Assembly (NCBI GenBank): GCA_963846505.1
Contig: CAWJWD010000001.1
Coordinates: 372,001 to 436,000 of the forward strand
Direction: 5' to 3'
DNA: 64,000 nt
Source of the DNA: JACVRW01 sp963846505
Lineage (GTDB): Bacteria > Actinomycetota > Thermoleophilia > Solirubrobacterales > Thermoleophilaceae
The first letter of the stretch is position 1. Every line of letters begins with the position of its first letter. The notes under the pieces are model-generated. The model did not search any database. It was not told the DNA's origin and worked only from the letters and a program-made list of their open reading frames with translations. This document shows, one piece after another, positions 60,123 to 64,000 of this stretch. Position numbers and translations under genes: made by a program.

Positions 60123-61565
60123 TCACGCGCCGCGCGGCGGCCAGCAGTAGCGGGGCGGGACCGGGTCGTGGTCGCCGGTCGGGTCCATCGTGAAGAACTC
60201 GACCACGTCGCCGACCCGGTCGATGGTCTTCGACAGCTTCCCCGGCGGCTTGGGCACCGGTGCGCGCACGCCGAGCATCTGCCGCAGGCGCGCCTGGAGT
60301 ACGTCCTCCGCGTATGCGTCGAAGCGGGCTCGCCCCTCCGCGTACTCCGATCGGTCCCGATACGCGACGACGACGTGGTGTCCTCCGGCCATGCGCTTGC
60401 GGAGCTTGCCGTCGGCGCACGGCAGGTCGGGACCGCCGCCCGTTCGGCGCACGCCCCACTTCGTGCTCGTGCGGCCCATGAGGTCGAACGGGCGATCGTG
60501 GGTCACCTGCGCCGAGTACGCGTCGGCCGGCTCCACGCCGACGATCTCGACGTACGCGCGCAGCAGCTCCTGCGGGGTCAGCGGCAGATACGGGAACGGC
60601 GACGGCAGCAGCGCACGACGCTGGCGCACGGGATGGATCGCCTGCGCGATCGCGTCCCAGTGCAGGACGTCGACGACCACCCCCGCCGGCGGCTCGTGCG
60701 CAACTCGCCAGGGCTCCCCACCGGATGCCGCGGCGATCGCCGCGGACGCGCTCGGGTCGGCCATCACGTGGACGCCGCGCACGGTGGCGAGGATCGTCGA
60801 GGCGCTCTCGTCGGAGTCGCCGCCGCGATGCGAGATCGCCAGCTCGCGGGCGATGCCGAGCGTCAGCTCGGGACCGATGCCCGCGCGGGCGAGGACGTCG
60901 AGCCCGAGATCCTCGTCGAGCGGGCCGGGCTCGCCCGGCGCGCGGTCGACCCAGCGCCGGCGCGCCTCGAAGAACGCGGACACCGGCGTCGCCGCGGGCG
61001 GCAGCGTCCCCTCGGAGGCGTGCACGACGTCCCATTCGACGACCCGCGTGCCGAGCAGCTTGCCGAGGTCGATCGCGTCGGGCACGCGATACACGCCGTA
61101 GACGAGGTCCGCCCGCGCCGCCAACCCACTCGACGCGAGGTACTCGCACACCTCGCGTGCCTGGGTGCGCTCCTGCGCGAGGACCCGCGCGATCCGCAGC
61201 GGCGGACGGTCCGGCGCGAGGTAGGGCGCGCGCACCTCGTCGCGAGCGGCGCGTTCGGCCGCGGCCTGGGCCTCCCAGGCCGCGGGATCGTCGATCGGAG
61301 CGGGTCGCTTCGGCGCCTTGACGACGCCGTGCAGCTCCTCGCCCGCCGGTCCCTGAAGCACCTTGGCGATCAGGCGCGGATCGCCCAGCTGCTCAACCGC
61401 CGCGCCCGCGTTCAGCGCGTCGGTGCGCTCGACCCACATGTCGTAGCGCTCGCGCTCGGCCGGGGTCAGCTTCGCGACCGCGCGGGCTTGATCGCGCTCG
61501 TTGATCTCGTCCAGCTTCTTGAAAGCGCCCTCGACGAGGCGCCGCCCCAGCCCCATCGCACGCAT
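60123..61565 (-). CDS. hypothetical protein
   Basis: A 480-residue soluble protein with no signal peptide or membrane helix. The N-terminal 45 residues are helical and basic (FKKLDEINERDQARAVAKLTPAERERYDMWVER). The middle and C-terminal parts have alternating strands and helices, with repeated charged and aromatic patches (WDVVHASEGTLPP, FDLMGRTSTKWGVRRTGGG, FFTMDPTGDHDPVPPRYCW). I do not recognise any family; natural amino-acid balance and length support a real gene. Its 5' end is 119 bases from the divergent dihydrofolate reductase-type gene. Confidence 0.75.
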   Translation of the reverse strand: MRAMGLGRRLVEGAFKKLDEINERDQARAVAKLTPAERERYDMWVERTDALNAGAAVEQLGDPRLIAKVLQGPAGEELHGVVKAPKRPAPIDDPAAWEAQAAAERAARDEVRAPYLAPDRPPLRIARVLAQERTQAREVCEYLASSGLAARADLVYGVYRVPDAIDLGKLLGTRVVEWDVVHASEGTLPPAATPVSAFFEARRRWVDRAPGEPGPLDEDLGLDVLARAGIGPELTLGIARELAISHRGGDSDESASTILATVRGVHVMADPSASAAIAAASGGEPWRVAHEPPAGVVVDVLHWDAIAQAIHPVRQRRALLPSPFPYLPLTPQELLRAYVEIVGVEPADAYSAQVTHDRPFDLMGRTSTKWGVRRTGGGPDLPCADGKLRKRMAGGHHVVVAYRDRSEYAEGRARFDAYAEDVLQARLRQMLGVRAPVPKPPGKLSKTIDRVGDVVEFFTMDPTGDHDPVPPRYCWPPRGA

Positions 61566-61684
61566 GCTATTCCCGGGTCCGGAGCGCCGCGTGCGATTGG
61601 ACGAATGTCGAATTCGCGCTCCCCCGTTCGTCGCATTGGGTAGGGGACTCAGAGGGAGCTCCCGGTGACCGAAGGAGAATCGAG

Positions 61685-62218
61685 ATGGGAAAGCTGATCG
61701 CGACCACGCAGGCCACCGTCGACGGCGTCGTAGACCCGGTCGGCGAGTGGGTGCAGGCGGACGGAGGCCACGGCGACTACTCGTTCGAGCGTCAGGCGAG
61801 GTCCAGCGGGCTGGTGCTGGGCCGCAAGACCTACGAGGGGCTGGCGGGATACTGGCCGAGCCAGTCGGGCAAGTGGGCGGACATGGTCAACCCGATGCCG
61901 AAGCACGTCGGGTCCACCACCCTGTCCGGCGACCTCGACTGGAACGCGACCCTACTCGAAGGGAACCTCGAGGACGCGATCCCGAAGCTCAAGGACGAGG
62001 CCGACGGCGACCTGTTCATGCACGGCAGCGGCGAGTTCGCGTACGCCCTCGCCGAGAAGGGCCTGATCGACGAGTACGAAGTCTACCTGAACCCGCTCGT
62101 CTGGGGCGAGGGAAACGTCCACGTGCTCGGCGACAGGGGAACCGTCCGGATGGAGCTCGACGACATCAAGCGATTCGACTCCGGAGTGGTCCTCCTCACC
62201 TACCTCCCGGCGACCTGA
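61685..62218 (+). CDS. dihydrofolate reductase family protein (RibD C-terminal type)
   Basis: A 177-residue DHFR-fold protein. Family landmarks: LIATTQATVDGVVDPVGEWV at the start, GLVLGRKTYEGLAGYWP (NADPH-contact region) and the end SGEFAYALAEKGLIDEYEVYLNPLVWGEGNVH. Members reduce pteridine- or pyrimidine-like substrates, but most in Actinobacteria are uncharacterised. GAAGGAGAATCGAG lies just before ATG 61685. It diverges from the 480-residue hypothetical gene and stands as a single unit. Confidence 0.9.
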   Translation: MGKLIATTQATVDGVVDPVGEWVQADGGHGDYSFERQARSSGLVLGRKTYEGLAGYWPSQSGKWADMVNPMPKHVGSTTLSGDLDWNATLLEGNLEDAIPKLKDEADGDLFMHGSGEFAYALAEKGLIDEYEVYLNPLVWGEGNVHVLGDRGTVRMELDDIKRFDSGVVLLTYLPAT

Positions 62219-62346
62219 CCCAGTGCGCAGACGTTCACGGGCGGCTCGCCCGTTCGCTTGCCAGCGTTCTGGCTGGAGGACGGTGTGGTGCAGCAGGCGC
62301 GCGCGAGGTTCGACGTGCCGGTGGAGCACGCCGTGGTGCCCGCAGG

Positions 62347-63867
62347 TTAGGGCTCGAGCGGCTTGCGCTCGAGGCGGTGCACCGCCGGGCCTTGGAGGAC
62401 GTCGCCGTCGGGGGCGAAGCGCGAGCCGTGGCAGGGGCAGTCCCAGCTCTTCTCGGCCTTGTTCCAGTTGACCTGGCAGCCGAGGTGGGTGCAGCGGGTG
62501 GAGACGGCCGTCAGCTCGCCTCGCTCGTCGCGGTAGCCGGCGACCTTCTCGCCGTCGAGTTGGACGATGTCGCCCTCGCCGGGCTGCAGCTCGTCGATGG
62601 AGCGCAGTCCGGGTTTGGTCAGGCGGTCGCCGACGAAGTGCAGCCCCGCCTGGGCGTTCTCCTTGAAGAAGGTGCTCGCCGAGGCCAGGAGCTCGAGGCG
62701 GTTGGGGTCGAACAGCGCCGCCCACGGGTTGTCGCGGCCGAGGAGCCGATCGGTGAGCATCAATGCCGCCGCGGTGCCGTTGGTCATTCCCCACTTGGCG
62801 AAGCCGGTCGCCATCAGGACGCGCTTGGAGCGTGGCGTGAGCGGCCCGACATAGGGCAGGCCGTCGAGGGTCGTGTTGTCCTGCGAGGACCAGCGGTAGT
62901 CGACCGAGATCACGCCCCAGTGCTCGCGCGCGAACTGCTCGAGGCGCCGGTAGCGACGCTCGGTGTCGCCGCCGGTGCCGGTCTTGTGCCCCTCCCCGCC
63001 GACGAGCAGCAGCTCCTCGCCGTCGATGGGAATCCCGCGTACCGAGCGCGTGGGCGAGTCGCCGCTGATGAACATCCCCGCCGGCGGGAGGCCGGCGATG
63101 CGGCAGGCGAGCGCGTACGAGCGCTGCGGATGCACGCGCGCGAAGGCGAGCGATCGATCGAGGAAGGGGTAATGAGTGGCGACCACGACCTGGTCGGCGA
63201 TCACGCGGCCGCCGGGGGTCTTGACCACGATCTGCTCGTCCGCGTCGACCTCCGCCGCGTGCGAGTTCTCATAGACCCGGCAGTTGCTCGGCAGGCCCTC
63301 GGCCAGCGCCAGCAGGTACTTGCGCACGTGGAACTCGGCCTGATTCTCGAAGCGCACCGCCGCCTCGACCGGATAGGGCAGCGGCGTGGTCTCGACCAGC
63401 GAGGCGGACAGGCCCGCCTCGAGCGCCGCTTCGACCTCGTCCTCGACCTGCGAGCGCTGCGAGCTCGACGTGACGTACGCGTAGGACGGCAGGCGGCGAA
63501 AGTCGCAGTCGATCCCGTCGCGCTCGACCCGCTCGGCCATCCAGGCAAGCGCCGCCTCGTTTGCCTGGGCATACGTGCGCGCGCCGTCGGAGCCGAACTT
63601 CGAGCGCAGCGTGTCGTAGATCAGCCCGTGCTGGGAGGAGACCTTGGCCGTCGTGTAGCCGCTGACTCCGCGCGCAAGCTGGTTCGCCTCCAGCAGCACG
63701 ACCTCGACGCCCGCCTCCGCCAGCAGCAGCGCGGTCGTGATGCCGACGATCCCGCCGCCGAGCACGGCCACGTCGGCGCGCACGTCATGGTCGAGTTCGG
63801 GCAGCGCCGGCTGCGCGGGGCCGGTTTCGATCCAGACCGACGCGGCCTTGGTGGCGACCGTGCTCAT
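62347..63867 (-). CDS. FAD-dependent oxidoreductase with C-terminal Rieske domain
   Basis: A 506-residue protein. N-terminal DAO-type FAD fold: VAVLGGGIVGITTALLLAEAG (residues 33-53), GVSGYTTAKVSSQHG, and the closing FAKWGMTNGTAAALM. The last 100 residues are a Rieske [2Fe-2S] domain, with Cys-x-His-type ligands in STRCTHLGCQVNWN and WDCPCHGSRF. Enzymes with this build are oxidases or demethylases of amines or glycine betaine type, or hydroxylase-like. ATG 63867 overlaps the stop of the next gene upstream (ATGA), so both are one transcript. Confidence 0.92.
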   Translation of the reverse strand: MSTVATKAASVWIETGPAQPALPELDHDVRADVAVLGGGIVGITTALLLAEAGVEVVLLEANQLARGVSGYTTAKVSSQHGLIYDTLRSKFGSDGARTYAQANEAALAWMAERVERDGIDCDFRRLPSYAYVTSSSQRSQVEDEVEAALEAGLSASLVETTPLPYPVEAAVRFENQAEFHVRKYLLALAEGLPSNCRVYENSHAAEVDADEQIVVKTPGGRVIADQVVVATHYPFLDRSLAFARVHPQRSYALACRIAGLPPAGMFISGDSPTRSVRGIPIDGEELLLVGGEGHKTGTGGDTERRYRRLEQFAREHWGVISVDYRWSSQDNTTLDGLPYVGPLTPRSKRVLMATGFAKWGMTNGTAAALMLTDRLLGRDNPWAALFDPNRLELLASASTFFKENAQAGLHFVGDRLTKPGLRSIDELQPGEGDIVQLDGEKVAGYRDERGELTAVSTRCTHLGCQVNWNKAEKSWDCPCHGSRFAPDGDVLQGPAVHRLERKPLEP

Positions 63868-64000
63868 GCCGAGGACGGGGCCTGCGCCCGCCGGCGCGGT
63901 GCGCCGCTCACGGCCGCATGGCGCAGCGCCAGCTCCTCGAGACGCATCAGCGACTCGGCGTTGCGCCCGAGCGTGAACAACTGGACCAGTGGATTGAAGG
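63864..64000 (-). CDS. C-terminal end of an unidentified protein (partial)
   Basis: The minus-strand frame entering from the window edge encodes 44 residues, FNPLVQLFTLGRNAESLMRL and then a helical, Arg/Ala-rich tail ending PSSA. It ends at TGA 63864, which overlaps the ATG of the FAD-Rieske gene, so the two are translationally coupled. The family cannot be recognised from this tail. Confidence 0.55.
   Translation of the reverse strand, partial: FNPLVQLFTLGRNAESLMRLEELALRHAAVSGAPRRRAQAPSSA

Noticed and set aside
62219..62350. In-frame continuation after the DHFR-type stop (PAFWLEDGVV...)
   Set aside because: It has no start codon with a ribosome-binding site and overlaps the end of the FAD-Rieske gene; at most a decayed fragment.
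1..64000. tRNA, rRNA, CRISPR arrays, transposases, prophage genes, riboswitches
   Set aside because: Looked for throughout; no supporting sequence pattern was seen.

Overview
The window is uniformly GC-rich (by eye around 70%), densely coding and without IS elements, CRISPR arrays, rRNA or tRNA that I could see. The gene set points to a free-living high-GC actinobacterium: MMPL transporter, Mycobacterium-like AAC(2')-I, ECF sigma factor with a SnoaL-like tail, PPK2, DUF2277, SigG/AhpD neighbourhood and many TetR regulators. Several secreted-protein styles and a small 94-residue winged-helix-like protein suggest the Thermoleophilia/Solirubrobacterales side of the phylum, but that placement is inference only.

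1-10.6 kb: a DUF2339 membrane protein diverges from a TetR gene across two copies of one operator. Next come an unknown 612-residue membrane protein with an internally duplicated D/H/D/H motif, divergent from a second TetR gene with a 32-bp palindrome, an AAC(3)-I-like acetyltransferase, a putative toxin-antitoxin pair, a Nudix/CYTH pair, an NAD-dependent epimerase and an alpha/beta hydrolase. 10.6-17.2 kb: an MMPL exporter diverges from MarR over a perfect operator; then PPK2, a zinc alcohol dehydrogenase, a LuxR-type regulator with a kinase-like ATPase fold, and YceI.

17.2-24.5 kb: an alkylsulfatase gene carrying five apparent single-base indels lies behind a TetR gene. This pair diverges from a translationally coupled SDR / membrane protein / cytochrome P450 operon across a 57-bp nested palindrome. 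The layout suggests one regulon for alkyl-sulfate or fatty-alcohol metabolism. A MEDS-HATPase switch protein, DUF2277 and a secreted protein follow.

24.5-39 kb: crotonase-fold protein, ABC-2 exporter pair, a PII-Amt operon in which both proteins lack signature residues (Val51 for Tyr51 in PII; Glu173 for the first pore His in Amt), a two-gene McrBC-like restriction module, carbonic anhydrase, an acyl-CoA carboxylase beta subunit, a DJ-1/PfpI protein, an AraC/DUF1772 pair, and AAC(2')-I coupled to a methyltransferase.

39-64 kb: mainly secreted and envelope proteins (a 776-residue protein with a Lys-rich segment, an RTX-like calcium-binding repeat protein, a HET-C-like/PLAT/CARDB protein, a truncated amidase). 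Between these are an M55 aminopeptidase, acetolactate decarboxylase, a hydrolase-cyclase fusion facing a three-TM protein of possible SLATT/PycTM type, a SigG-like ECF locus with glyoxalase and AhpD-type proteins, a cNMP/thioredoxin-reductase-like fusion without CxxC, and a FAD-Rieske oxidoreductase. Convergent 3' ends are often marked by long GC hairpins without a T-tract.
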